41,030 nucleotides of DNA from Pleurostoma richardsiae (taxonomy: Eukaryota; Ascomycota; Sordariomycetes; Calosphaeriales; Pleurostomataceae): positions 1-41,030 of the forward strand of contig JANBVO010000087.1 of NCBI GenBank assembly GCA_030052745.1. Direction: 5' to 3'. The stretch's first letter is position 1. Every line of letters starts with the position of its first letter. Shown here piece by piece: positions 29,811 to 40,930 of this stretch. Position numbers and translations under genes: made by a program. The notes beneath the pieces are model-generated. The model was not told the origin of the DNA and did not search any database. It saw nothing but the letters and a program-made list of their open reading frames with translations.

Positions 29811-31128
29811 CAATCAAGATCTCCATTATCCCTATCGCATGGTGTTGGGCCGTTGGCCATCGTCATTTTCGCAGTGTGTGAATGCTTCGCGAGGTTGGTG
29901 GTACGCTCTAGTGACTGTTGTGTTTGGATTCCGCCTTCCTAGTTTGGAAATCAGATTAGGGCAGGTAGTAGAGGAAAGCAGTCATCAAGTCCAAAGTTTA
30001 AATCCTGCCGAACACAAGGCGGTGAAGCAAATGGTGGAAGCTAAACTAGTGCTGGGAGCACGTCTCCTGCGAGACGACATTTTCTCCATCTGAGTGGACA
30101 GTGTCAATTGCACAGCAGTACTGCGATGGCGGCAAAACTGAACTTGCACTACGCCGAGGAACGGCACATCCCCCAAGGTGCCGGGACGTGCCAGCATGGG
30201 CGCAATGTGCTTCTAGATGGGGTCGGAAGTGAGCCTAAAGGCCCTCCCTCCTCTGCCCCTTTTCCTCCCCCCTTCTCTCCCTCCTTGTCCTCCCCCCTCC
30301 TGTAGACGTTGGAACCGATCCCTCTCTTACGGTGGGATTTGAGCAGTTGATCTTGCAGGAACTGGAAAACACTCATACGAGAGCGCCTGGACCTAGCCTT
30401 GGACACCCTGTTGTTCATGATGGAAACGCTCTCGGAGTGTGGGAGAGACAGGACCTCAAAGTTACAATGAGTAAGTCACAAACAGCTGTATCAGCCACGG
30501 TTTGTGTGAGCCTCAAGTGGCTTACACTTACATACCCGTTGCTAAAGGTGGCCTGTCATTGGACAACCTTGATACAGCACAGTGTGGAAATTGCTATGTT
30601 ATGTACTGTACTGTACTGTTGCGTACGCAGTAGAGATGAGAGCCAGAAAAGGGCCACTGCGTTTCGAGTCTACATAGGAGCGACAAAGAGAAACCGTTTT
30701 AATAGTGACTCTACTTCCGAACGCCAGACTTGGAGGCAATTGCCCTTCTAGTCTGTCTCATTTCTTTGTTCTGCAACAGCCATAGTTGGCTTTCATGTAT
30801 TTCGTGTACCTGGTAAGTACCGCACTGTCCGCCCAAATCCGCTCACCCGCGCTTTGAGAGGTACCAGGAGGAAGCCGAGTTGGACGGCCCGAGTGTCTGA
30901 CAAAGCAGGTACTTGCACAGTACAATAATGGAACGAAACCGCACAGTGTCAGCTTCACGTGGTGAGGTTGGCATCTTACTCCAGCCACTGTTTAGTCACC
31001 ACTTACGTAACCGTCCTCACAAACCCCGATGCTCTATCCGTGATGGCTTTTTGGGTCGTATGCGTCACAGTATCATATTTTTTCGAGTGTCTTGAGACGC
31101 CTCTACTGGTAAAAGAGACAGGATGCCC
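29811..31128. other. Gap with pyrimidine tract at about 30240-30303
   Basis: A C/T-rich run at 30240-30303 (gcccttttcctcccccctt and similar) resembles a fungal promoter tract, but no clear gene follows. The frame at 30332-30751 has a GTAAGT-like site at 30470 and no recognised domain. I do not call a gene. Confidence 0.35.
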
Positions 31129-33721
31129 TCAATGCCAGCGATACGGGTGCAGCTCTACCAGCTCTTCGGTCAGCTGGTCACCCCGTGCGTCCGCAAGCTG
31201 TCGCGTCCACGCCAGCGTGGCCTCGATCGCGTGCCGGTCCGCCGTCTCCCGCACGTCGAAAGGAGCAATGTCGCAACCATCGTCATCGCCGTAGTGGGCG
31301 CCGCGCTCTGAGCCCTCGCGGGCCATGACAGGGACCTCCGAGAACCGCAGTTGGCACCGCAGCTCTTGAATTGGGATGTTCGTGTCCTTCCACGGCTCGA
31401 GGTATAACCGTTTTCGTCGCTCTTTTAAATCAAGGCTGAGCGCTACCGCTTTCATCGTCGGGATCCGCGGGTGATCAGATACGTGGAAGAGCTTGAACTT
31501 GGTGCCAATGACGACGAATAGAGCCAGGTCGTGCATTGCCCTTAAAGGAAAAAGAGATCGGAACGTCAGGCGATTGTTTTGGACTGCAGTTTCGGGCAGC
31601 GCGCGAATGGCAGGACTCACGTATCCTTTTCATCCATCCACAGCGCGAAGGCCTCGCGGAAGTACTCCAGCTCCGCCTGTTTCCGCCCCTCGGCCTCGGC
31701 CCGGGCCCATCCCGCCGGAGTGTCCTCGGACGCGGGTTTGAACAGTGCCACGTAGTATACGGACACGCGACTGGCAGGCTCTGGCAAGATGCGGCCTGCC
31801 ATCTGTAGGTGCGAGTTGAGCGACTGCCTCGGAATCTGACCTCGATGCACTTCGCCCAGTTTTTCTGCGTAGTATTCTTGGTAGCGACCGCACCCTGCGA
31901 TTCCGAGCGGAATGAAGAAAACGAGGGCATAGAGCACGGCGAGGGTGACCGGGCGAGCTATGACGGCGGAGCCGTTCGGCGGATCAAGCACAGCATCGAG
32001 CTGGGCCCAGTCGATCCCCTTGGCTTCAAACGGTCGTCTCCACTGCGGATCATAGCGACGCTGCAGATATGTGTATTTGAGTCTCTCTGGATCGCCAAAC
32101 TCGGCCATTCCGCGACTGGGGTCAGTGGCAACCTTTACAGGGTGCCAGTCTTGCCATGGCTTCCATAGCACCGGCACGGGGATCAGGCTTGGGGTCGAGG
32201 CGTCGCTGCTCGCTTGGATCACCAGCATGCAGTGGACCTGCTTGCTAGCGGAGCCTACCCGCCGCTTTCGCTTCCTGCCAGCGGGATGTGCTCGCTGGTC
32301 TCGCCTGAGAACCACCTCGGCAGGCTCAACGCCCACGAGGACTTGGCGCAGGCGAGGCTCGTTTTGGTGCGTGCGGATGATCTTAAGATATCTGTGGAGG
32401 CCGAAACCCGCCAGGGAAAGAGCCGTGGAGGCTGTGCCTGTAAGAGTATGTGTCCTGTGACAGTGGGTCAACGAGTGCCACTTGGCGGTCAAAACAAAAA
32501 ACAAGGGGAGGGGGGGGGGGGGGGGGAAGGAGACGTACGCTTGGCTGTTTGCGTTGAGAAAGAACCGCATGAGGCTCTCGAACCCACCATCGAGACTCGC
32601 CGCCACCCAATCTGCGTCGTCTGGGCCGCCGTAGTTGACGTGTCGTTCCACGGCTTCCGCGCGCTTGTGTGTATGCACGTAAGAAATCTCGGCATGGACG
32701 GGTCTGGTCCAGAGAGGGTAGCGCAGGGAGTGGCTGACGTACGAAGGCGTCACATGGATGAGTACGAAGTGTCGGATGGAGAAGACGACTGCCTGGAAAT
32801 GGTCCCTGTTCTGTGACCTGCCCTCCCCGACCGCCGCGCAGATGGCTGCTTGGAAGCTCTCTCTGGAGAGTAGACTGCGCTCCAAATGCACGAGCACAGG
32901 CCCCAGCCAATATGACGTGCCCGGCGGTGCGCTCCCGGGTGTTTTCGGGACTTCGTGATAGTCGCTCAGGAACCGCGCCACGAGCTCTCTCGGCTCGTCG
33001 CTCCCGACCCCAAGAATGCCGTATTTCCAGCGCGCGAGATCGTTGGCATCCTGTCCCAGCTGCTCCACTCGGACAGGCCTGACACGGTCTGGTGAACAGG
33101 AAGCAATGCTCAGCAAAGCGTAGCTCACCTCTCGGAACAGGACATCTGTTTCGGAGGAAGTATCCCGTGCCTGTGTGATCTCCGGCGCGTACGTCTCGCT
33201 GATCACCTGGTAAGCCTTGTGCAGGACGGAGATCACATCAGCGGCTGGATCGGTGGTTGGGGGGGAGGAGCTCAGGAGCTGGGGCACGAGCGTGTCGTAG
33301 TTGGCAGCGGCGTGCTGGCGGTCGGTAGTCGGCGGCGGCAAGGCATCTGTGGTGATGCAGGGGGCCGCGGGTTCTGAGTGCAAGCCCAACCAGTATTCAT
33401 TGGCAGGTTGAAGGAAGGGGTTGACGTCTGAAGGGAGCTCGGCCATTCGAAAATGGCACACCTTGTTGAAGCTGATGATCTGGCGGTCGAGGTCGATCAC
33501 GTAGGTGTGTTCCAGGAACAGATCGCCCCCCGGGCTGACATAACCTGGCATCAACCTGAGGTCGTCGGTCCCAGGAACGGAGGAGAGAAGCCTATTGTCT
33601 GCTGCTGCATCGTCATCAAAGAAATGGCCCACACCTCCTGCAACCGCTCTTGCAAGTTCGCAAAATCTCTCCGGATTTCAGCAAGCCATTCCTCGTACTC
33701 TGCAGGGTCCAAAGGGATCAT
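31129..33721 (-). CDS. Large unknown fungal protein with one TM segment
   Basis: A four-exon model (33721-33633, 33591-32539, 32454-31621, 31540-31129) joins in frame to 795 residues. The second intron (84 nt, with GTACGT and GTTGACC) is itself open in frame, and the last (80 nt) has GTGAGT, CTGACG and TTTAAG. The first intron is only 41 nt and uncertain. The N-terminus is helical (PAEYEEWLAEIRRDFANLQE), followed by HTYVIDLDRQIISFNKVCHF, a motif I associate with a family of large fungal hypothetical proteins. One hydrophobic segment lies near 544-567 (VTLAVLYALVFFIPLGIAG). A charged region rich in Glu and Ala (AEAEGRKQAELEYFREAF) precedes the last exon. No enzymatic motif is seen. Function unknown. 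Confidence 0.65.
32510..32526. repeat. 17-G homopolymer inside an intron
   Basis: Seventeen consecutive G (C on the coding strand) lie within the second intron of the minus-strand gene, just after its 5' splice site. Such runs are length-unstable, and the count may be a sequencing artefact. Confidence 0.6.
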
Positions 33722-33997
33722 TAGGGTAAGCGTGTCACCTAGCCTATCCGAGTCCCTTCAAGACACGAAGCGGTTAGGGTGTGCTAGCTGACGTTCGAGA
33801 CATGGGGTCGACGTGCCAGTGATTGTAGTACACGTAGTACTTCCCGGCAAATTTCACCGAATACAAGCCTCTGGTGCCCATGGCAAAGCAAAAGTCGGTA
33901 CAGCGTTTGATGACTACGCGTAAGGTATGCTCTCTACTCGTCTTTGCAACTTTGATGTGCCCGTTGGCAAGATGAATAAAGCAAGATCTGGGGACTG

Positions 33998-34232
33998 GCG
34001 TAGATTGGAAATACTGTGACTTTGGAGTGTTAGCTGGTCAAAGATGGAGGCGAAACGCGGTTTTGCAAAAGCGCGTCGTGGACGTGGATGCGGGGCTGCG
34101 GGGCAGTAGACCTTGGCGGGGTTTGGCTGCACAGTTATTCTGAAAACTTCGACAGCCTTGTCACCCACAGCGATGGCCACGCTGGTGAGTTTTGCAGAAT
34201 GAATGGTTGAAGCAGGCCGAACCCTCTGCTCA
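33998..34232. repeat. Dispersed direct repeat, copy 2 (partner 25914-26150)
   Basis: This is the second copy of the segment described at 25914. It lies inside a 170-codon minus-strand frame (33914-34426) that I regard as fortuitous because the other copy does not preserve it. Confidence 0.7.
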
Positions 34233-34691
34233 TTATCAAGGACTGGGCCGCGAGTCGGCCTCTGATGTTCATTGCCCCGTGTCTGGGAGGCATCATATTG
34301 ACCCAGGCAGTTACGGTCGCGGCATATCGGGTATCTCGTCCCAAGAGGGATGAGTTCGCCGGCGTCGCCCCTTGACCCAAATGGGATACTACGATAGGAC
34401 TTGGACGAGATCGAGAAGTTCATCACGTTGTGGTCGATCAGGCCGGTGCCTGTGATGAGACTGGGAGTGAAGACGACTGGTCTAGGCAGGCCAGCCCAAA
34501 AAAGACGAAGTCCGCAGAGTGGTCAGCCCGCCTGGGAAGAGAAGCGCTCGGCACGTAGCGCCTGCGCTCGCGGACGAAGTGTGATGCGCCGGGCTCGGAA
34601 AAACAAACTGCGTCAAACCAATCTGGCTGGGGACAGAATGAAGCCCGCGACTCGGTGGGCATACTACTGTACAGTACTTCGCGGGGAGAAC

Positions 34692-34918
34692 GTGTGTATA
34701 AGTAAATGGTGCTACAGCAAGCTTCTTTGTTTGTAGTTAGCGGACCAAACTTGACGCCCAAAGCGGGGAAGTTAGGCAAACAGGGCCCTTCTGGGCCTTC
34801 TGATTGGTTAGGATGAGATTCTGGACGACTTAATGTGGGTCTTTTTGGGGAGTGATCTGTAGTGGCGCCCGCAGCACAAGAGCCTTCTGTTCCTCAAGGC
34901 ATGTGCTTGACGAATTAA
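34692..34918. repeat. Inverted dispersed repeat upstream of bZIP gene (partner 15556-15828)
   Basis: This segment is the reverse-complement partner of the IFI6-like promoter region. Read on the minus strand it would drive transcription leftward toward 34.6 kb, where the short frame 34438-34779 is found. No IFI6-like coding sequence remains there. Confidence 0.8.
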
Positions 34919-35112
34919 ACAGTATGCACGCTGCATCTATTACCATCCTCATCTTCGGCTTGAGGCCCGTACTGTCAGTCTTCGGCCTCGTGGACCAGAC
35001 GGCCGATGTCTACAAGGAAACGCGTCTTCCCCCCTCCCCCGCCCATTTGAGCGCACGAGATATCGACTAGACGTAGTGATGCTCTTGGAAGGTCACGACG
35101 GCGAAAAAAAAT

Positions 35113-36435
35113 ATGCAAGCCGGCGTTGAACCACGGTTCGACAGTGACAGCTGTGAAGGTCTCTCTTCTGGCAGGTTTGTTTCGATCGAACAGAACGAGC
35201 CGACGGCCGCAACTGCGGGACTGTGGGATGACAACCTGTACTTCATCTCCTCTGTGCAACTCGAGCACGGCCTGTCATCCCCACCCCAAACGTCGCTCGA
35301 CATGTCTGCCGCCGGCTCTCTGCCTTACGCAGAGTGCTTCTCAAGAAGGCAGGGCATGTACGACAGTGAGACGACGAAACTGTCGACAGCAGCGCCCTGC
35401 GTCGCGAACGGCGCGCATTTGAGTTTGGCAGCCCAGTCCTGGCCATCCGTGGGCGCGAATGGCGAACAGCAGGACGTCGCGACACCAATGCCGTACCTGA
35501 TCGACGGCAAGATGTCGTGCCCGATACATCTCGGGTTTTTCTCGCAGGAAGCACGCCAAGCCGCTCCAGATTGCGATGGGCAACAGTCAACTGTCAAATC
35601 AACAGCGACTCGAGCGTCAAGGTCCGGTTATGCTACCCTCATCTACCAACAGGATCGGGGCATTTATCTTGCCCCGGATCACGATCCGCAAGATCCGTCG
35701 CCGGGCGAGACTTGGCAGCTAGGACCCAGCGGAAGAAGTTCAGAGGACAGCAAGAGGCCAGGGCATGCTCGGAAAAGGCCGCCTCAGATGCACGCCGACA
35801 CTAGAAAGCTTCGACGACTATCGATCGAAGCATCTCTGACCGGTATCCCACATACCATGGCCTCTCAACCGGCCCAGTGCATCACGCCGCTCTCGTCCCC
35901 GTGTTGGGAATCCGTCGACCCCTATCTGCGGTCCAATCGAGACGAACTCCTAGATGGTGGATCCCTCGCAGGAGCTCCATGCTCACCGCGTCCTATTTCA
36001 CAACGGAGCGACACGTCTACCAGCTTTCGTTCTCCATCAAGTTCCACGATGACTGCCCCACGGCTCAGCAGTTCACCTTCCGCGTCATATCGCCAGGTGA
36101 GGCTGGGTTCGTCTCAGCGATTGAGCAACCGCGTCGCTGCCACCAAGTACCGTGCCAAGACGAAAGCGGCTATCAGCCGTTTGGAGGCGGACTCTAAGTT
36201 GATCTCAGAGCAGCATAAAGTTCTCTCCCACAGGGTAGCAATGCTAAGAGACGAGGTGCTAGCCCTCAAAACAGAACTTTTGAAACACAGCCGATGCGAC
36301 TGCACATCGATCCAGCAGTACCTCAGTAACGCTGCTGCACGGATCGGACATGATGCTAAGGATCCCTCTGGCGAGGCAGGGACACAGGAGATGCACGAAG
36401 TACTTCACCGCTGTTGCCATCCTCGGAGCGATTGA
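35113..36435 (+). CDS. bZIP transcription factor
   Basis: A single-exon 440-residue frame. The first about 330 residues are low-complexity (Ser, Pro, Arg, Gln), as expected for activation or regulatory sequence. Residues about 334-355 are the basic region (RLSNRVAATKYRAKTKAA: the N-x-x-A-A-x-x-x-R pattern with Arg at the expected DNA-contact position). The leucine zipper follows with LEADSKLI, LSHRVAMLRDEVLALKTELL. The C-terminal motif CDCTSIQQYLSNAA is shared by fungal ATF/CREB-like bZIP proteins. It is probably a nuclear DNA-binding dimer. The start is uncertain: an upstream frame (34852-35070) could be an earlier exon, and the N-terminal part is duplicated at 24.3 kb. It converges on the recombinase gene, 149 bases apart. 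Confidence 0.75.
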   Translation: MQAGVEPRFDSDSCEGLSSGRFVSIEQNEPTAATAGLWDDNLYFISSVQLEHGLSSPPQTSLDMSAAGSLPYAECFSRRQGMYDSETTKLSTAAPCVANGAHLSLAAQSWPSVGANGEQQDVATPMPYLIDGKMSCPIHLGFFSQEARQAAPDCDGQQSTVKSTATRASRSGYATLIYQQDRGIYLAPDHDPQDPSPGETWQLGPSGRSSEDSKRPGHARKRPPQMHADTRKLRRLSIEASLTGIPHTMASQPAQCITPLSSPCWESVDPYLRSNRDELLDGGSLAGAPCSPRPISQRSDTSTSFRSPSSSTMTAPRLSSSPSASYRQVRLGSSQRLSNRVAATKYRAKTKAAISRLEADSKLISEQHKVLSHRVAMLRDEVLALKTELLKHSRCDCTSIQQYLSNAAARIGHDAKDPSGEAGTQEMHEVLHRCCHPRSD

Positions 36436-36584
36436 GGACGACGAGCCACCATCCAGCGCCTCCAGCATCCCGAAACTGCAGTCAAGGCCGCCGACGCTCA
36501 TACCCGTCGGCAAGGCCTCGTCGTAGAGAGGAGGGAGGAAATCTTGATCAATACTGTACGTCGGCATGGGCCGCATGATCATCG

Positions 36585-39310
36585 TCACTGTCGCAGCTTG
36601 ACGCCGTGGACTGTTTGTACGTGGTGTTTGAAATGGTCCAGGTTTTCCAAGAAATCCCCCAGAAGTTTGCAATCAGGATGGTGGCAGACAAACCTTCCTC
36701 CGACCGGCCCGCGTCGCAGGTGCACGTTCTCGACGTGGTCCATCATGTGGGAGACACGGCTGAAAGTGCGTGTGCGATCCGTATACGACAGCGTCTCATC
36801 TCCCACGCAGTAAATGCACTGCGTCCTCTCCAGTACTACTGGGATCTCCTCGTATTTCATCGCTGGCGGAACGTTTGACGGCCTGCCGCCAGGACGCGGT
36901 CCGCACAGCGGCGATGGGCGTGGCGCCCGTATCTCCCGCCGGGATGCGAGTGCGACCATGAGATTGATGGCCGTTATCTTGCGCTCCGTCAGACGCTTCC
37001 AGTCGAGGTCCATGTTGAAGTCGCACAGGATCGCCTGCAGCTGGTTCCGCTCTTCCAGCTGGTGTTGGACAACTGGCTCCGTCTCGTCGGCTGCCGCCGT
37101 CCCGCTCAGCTGCCGCTCTAGTTCTTCATTGTGGATCCGACGTCGCAAGGCATCTTGATACACTCTCGTCATGTCGTCTCGAAAATTCTTCTCGGCGTTC
37201 TTGAGATCTCTCTGGAGCTGGCGATACTCGTCGCGGATGGTCTGCGGGGCCCGTTTGATGAACCTATATTCCCGTCGAATGCTGTGAAACATCTGCTTAA
37301 CTCGCCTTGAAAGAGCAACGATGTCCGGGTCGGGATCAATCTTGTCGAGCTCGGCCCGGGGAATCTCCGTGGGGACCTCTGGGTTGCATCTGATGCTCAT
37401 GTGGATGAAGGCCCGCGTGAGGCCATCAGCCGACGGATCTCTCTCCAGGAACGCATCCTGCACGTTGAATCCGACTCGGTGGTTGAGGTAGGCGTTCGCC
37501 AGGCATCCAGTCATAGGGTCGTGCCGCATGACCTGGTCGACGACCATATCCGGCGCCCGCCCGAGGATCGCGTTCGCGTTGCCGCGACGCATGCAATACG
37601 ACGTCCACTTCTCCTCGGACCCGAGGCCTTGACCAATACGGTCAAGGTACAATGCGTATGTGGAATACCTCATCGGGTCTGATTTCGACTTCTCCCATCC
37701 TCCCGTCGCGGTCCGCACCGACTTGCGGAAGAGGGGCTGCTTCATCACGCCGGACTTCCAGTTCACCTTCGTCGCACGCTTCCCGAGCCGCGTCGAGAAG
37801 AAGGGTTCGGCGGTGGTATAGCCGCCAACTTCGACAGCGTCGTCGAGGATCGCGCGGGCCAGGATGTGGCTGATGGGACACAGGATCGCAAGAGGATGCT
37901 CGCGAAACAAGAAGACGGTCCTGGAGAGGAGTCAACGCATGAACCAAGCCAGATGGAGTCACCAGGTGGATCAGTACGGTTTTGGCTTGTTGTCCGACCC
38001 TTTGTGGTATCGAAAGTAGACCTCCATCGCGAGGACATCTCTGCCGCCCTGATTAGGGTCCTTGACCATCCAGAGGGTGATATCCTCATAGCAGAGTGCC
38101 TTGTGTTCCCGGGTCGGGTTGCCGAGCTCGTCCGACCCGGGGCCATGAGAGGTTCGAGAGCACCCGGCGGCTTCGCCATGACTGCCGTCATCGGCAACTT
38201 CCTCGTCATCCAGTTCAGTGTCGCACGTCATGTCGCTATCGTATCCGTCATCGTCAAAGGTCGATGTCCTGTCTTCTTCATCTTCGTCGTTCTCATCCTC
38301 GTCCTCGTTCTCGGCGTCCTCGTCGCTGCAGCTGTCCACCTGCATGACGTCGTGCATAGCGTCGTGCATGAAATCATCGTCCGAACCGGCACGACTGACG
38401 CCTTGAGGACCACGGGTGCTGGGTCTATAATCGATCCCATCGTCCGGCTCGTCCTTCAAGGGATCCCCACCGCCCCTGCTCTTGGTTCCGTCAACAAGCT
38501 CGGCAGGCCGGCAGGCCGTATACGCCTGGAAGAGCATGATCGTCGGCAGGTCGAGCCGATCGGCCTCGGTAGGAAACACCGACCTGTCGCGGGACCAGTG
38601 GTGGGTGAGCCCCATGAGGAGGTCATCCACGCCCAGCACCGGCTTCGCTTTGGGAAGCATGTCCAGGTGAAACTCTTCCGTCAAGTCCCTCCGGATGTAC
38701 TTCGACGTGGTCAGCGTCTTCCGCGGCAGGCTATCACGCTCTCGCGAGGCACGTGGCCATACCTTGACGACTTCCTCGCAGTCATTCCCATTGATGACTC
38801 TGCCCTTGTTGGATCGCCGGTACAATAGCTTGAAATCCCGCCAATACTGGTTGATGCTCTTCTGCTTCGACCTCCTGCCCCTCACGAGCCTCGGCTGCAC
38901 ATATGTCTTGCATATCCAGTGCAGGAAGGTCATGATCAGCCCCTTGTCGCAGTTCTTCGCCTTGATGGCATTCTTCCAAGGCCCATGTTCGTTTTCACGG
39001 CAGAACCTGGGTCGTCAGCGTGACTTGAACAAGTGTTCCTCGAGGACCTTCTCCCTCCACCACCAGCTCCTTACCCGATGAACCTCTTCTTGATGTAGTA
39101 TATGTTGCACTTCGTCGTGTCAGCATCCAGCGGGCGGATGAACTCCGTCTTGTTCAGCTTCTTTCGCATTCGCTGGTAACCCTGTGCGCCGCACATGTTC
39201 GGCTGCTGTTCTTTATGGACAGCGGCCATACGGTGGCGGCGCTTTGCCGCTCTCTGGAGGGCACCGAGGACATCTGGGTGAAGATCTCGACTGGTTGTGT
39301 CTGGCGCCAT
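36585..39310 (-). CDS. DUF3435 (FluG-type) tyrosine recombinase with C2H2 fingers
   Basis: Three exons (39310-39075, 39006-37978, 37920-36585) give 866 residues. Both introns (68 and 57 nt) have clear signals (GTAAGG with GCTGACG; GTACTG with TTGAC) and consistent phase 2. The core follows the DUF3435 tyrosine-recombinase layout: FLHWICKTYV and QYWRDFKLLYRR in the N-terminal core-binding part; YTACRPAELVDG with the first catalytic Arg (about 245); an acidic insert (about 293-340); YCMRRGNANAI with the second Arg (about 533); MRHDP with the His (555); and ANAYLN with the presumed nucleophile Tyr (566). Two zinc fingers end the protein (CIYC...HMMDHVENVH and CHHPDC...HFKHHVQTVH). The gene looks complete. 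DUF3435 enzymes include Starship captains and Crypton-like recombinases. Confidence 0.88.
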
Positions 39311-39354
39311 GGCTGTGGTGTAGTGATGGGCTCTCGATCAGGTTTGATAGGAGC

Positions 39355-39460
39355 AAGGCAGAGAGAAGAAAGAGAGGAGGAGAGGGAGAGGGAGAAGGAG
39401 AAGGGGGACGAGAAAGGGGACGAGAAGGAGGAGGGGGAGGAGGAGGGGAGCGAGAGGATG
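39355..39460 (-). promoter_or_regulatory. Pyrimidine-rich tract upstream of the recombinase
   Basis: Read on the recombinase strand this is about 100 bases of almost pure C/T, starting about 45 bases before the ATG. That is the usual form and position of fungal core-promoter CT tracts. A second, looser mixed tract lies at 39705-39795. Confidence 0.5.
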
Positions 39461-39801
39461 GCATGTAGGTAATGGGGTAGAGGACAAAGTCCATTGTACA
39501 GCAGATAGCAGGTACAGATTCGTTCGAGAGCCTCTGGTGATTGACATGCCTTGGGAGCTGCCGAAGGGCATCCCCATCACTGGCCCTCCCCTTTTCTCCG
39601 AGGCCGCTTGGCCCCTGGAGCGGCTTGCTCTGAAGGCGAGCCATTTGAGGAAGCACTGGAGATGGTGATGGACCTGGCCATGCCTCGTACTTTTCTCGTT
39701 ACACTCACCCCCTCCCTTCCCCCCCTCTGTCTGTCCCGGCTGGCATGTGGGAGGGAGGAGGAGTTGTTGTACGGGGGAGGGAGAGGGAGGCTCGCGGTCG
39801 A

Positions 39802-39862
39802 AGCCGCCTAAAGCGGCGTCAGGTGCCACCAGATCCAGTGGGCAAGACCGCGACACTTGGCT
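39802..39862. other. GC/AT composition junction with small hairpin
   Basis: DNA to the left is GC-balanced; from about 39862 it is strongly AT-rich. A short inverted repeat (gccgcctaaagcggc) sits about 45 bases inside the GC side. The junction also cuts the hAT transposase frame: codons on the AT side are transposase-like, while those on the GC side encode unrelated sequence. This is the best candidate for an element boundary in the window. Confidence 0.6.
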
Positions 39863-40163
39863 TTATTATATAATAAATATTCTTCTTTTTTTTCAGAAGA
39901 AGATATAAATAATTCATCGTCTGAAGAATTGTTTTGTAAAGGAGGTGAAGGTGTAGCGTTATATATATCTTCGTTAATTTCATCAAATGAAATATTAGGA
40001 TCAGTATTAATTATTAATCCTTCTTTTTCTTTTTTAATACTATATAATGTTAATATATGAAATATAAATATAATAAAATAAGTTAATAACTTACTTATAA
40101 TACTCATCTATGAGTAAATTTAAAACGTCGATATGAATATCTTGATAGTGATTTAACAAGCCG

Positions 40164-40212
40164 GTTTTAAATAGCCTTGTTTTAAATAGCCTTGTTTTAA
40201 ATAGCCTTGTTT
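40164..40212 (-). repeat. 15-bp in-frame tandem repeat after LDPRFK
   Basis: The unit ttttaaatagccttg is repeated three times with a partial fourth. On the transposase strand it adds five codons (Lys-Thr-Arg-Leu-Phe) per unit without breaking the frame. Confidence 0.75.
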
Positions 40213-40366
40213 TGAAACGCGGATCCAATATAAGGCTTATTATATAAGGTTTATAAGAAGATATTTCTTCTTTAGTAAGTTTTTGAGGGAAATATTTAGT
40301 TAATTTAACAAGGCTTTTATCAATAGCACTTATTAAATTAGTAAGAACTTGAGCCTATTTATATAA

Positions 40367-40370
<4 letters not shown>

Positions 40371-40400
<30 letters not shown>
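40371..40400. repeat. AT dinucleotide microsatellite
   Basis: Fifteen consecutive AT units lie within the predicted first intron of the hAT fragment. Confidence 0.8.
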
Positions 40401-40403
<3 letters not shown>

Positions 40404-40740
40404 AAAGTAATTAAAAAATACCTACAATTGATTTATCTTTTGTTTTTTCTTTAAAGCTTTGTTTAAGTATATTAAGCTTTTTATAAATAGTATATATTGA
40501 AATTAAGGCGTTAGGTAGAGTAATATAAAGTTGACCTTGAAGTAAAACCGATGGTTTTATAAAAACTTCAAGTATTTGTATAAGATGGTTAATTATAAAC
40601 CAATCGATAGGCTTAAAATAAAGTTCTTTGAATTCGTTATTTGTTGTATTTGAGTTGATATATTCTAAGGCTTGTTTAGCCTCTTTAATTGCTTTAAGCA
40701 TTTTATAAGTCGAATTCCATCGCGTAACGTTATCTATAGT

Positions 40741-40930
40741 CAGGGTTGGGAATTAGTTACTACAATGTAGTTAATGTGATAACTTTAACTAACTACAATA
40801 GAATTATTTATTAACTAACTAACTACAGTAAAGATATATATTAACTTTAACTAACTACAAACTAACTATAAACTAACTACATTAACTATATTAACTACAA
40901 ATAAATCAAATGATAATTTATAATTTTATA
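40741..40930. mobile_element. Probable terminus of a second hAT element
   Basis: Position 40741 begins cagggttgggaattagttac, a sequence of the form found at many hAT terminal inverted repeats (CAGGGTTGG...). It is followed by many copies of an AACTAAC / TTAACTAACTAC motif, like the subterminal repeats bound by hAT transposases. It starts exactly where the first hAT frame is lost, suggesting a nested insertion. The 8 bases before it (tctatagt) would be one copy of a target-site duplication; the other end lies outside the window. Confidence 0.45.

Larger units (their letters stand above)
39862..40740 (-). mobile_element. hAT transposase fragment, AT-rich, truncated at both ends
   Basis: Read leftward, the sequence encodes VTRWNSTYKMLKAIKEAKQA, then ILEVFIKPSVLLQG, then, after a probable intron (40425-40355, GTAGGT to AATAG), ISAIDKSLVKLTKYFP and LILDPRFK. 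These are hallmarks of the hAT transposase middle and C-terminal half: RWNST, the region before the last catalytic Glu, and LDPRFK. A second intron begins near 40090 with GTAAGT. A Ser/Asp-rich exon then ends abruptly at 39862, before the hAT dimerisation domain. The N-terminal half is missing beyond 40740. Frames are open despite the AT content, so RIP has not destroyed this copy. The zinc-finger and first catalytic parts cannot be assessed. Confidence 0.75.

Noticed and set aside
33914-34426. A 170-codon minus-strand frame
   Set aside because: It overlaps a dispersed repeat whose other copy does not preserve the frame.
37866-38828. A 320-codon plus-strand open frame
   Set aside because: It lies antisense over the well-supported recombinase exons and intron, contains no domain, and reflects high GC at third positions.
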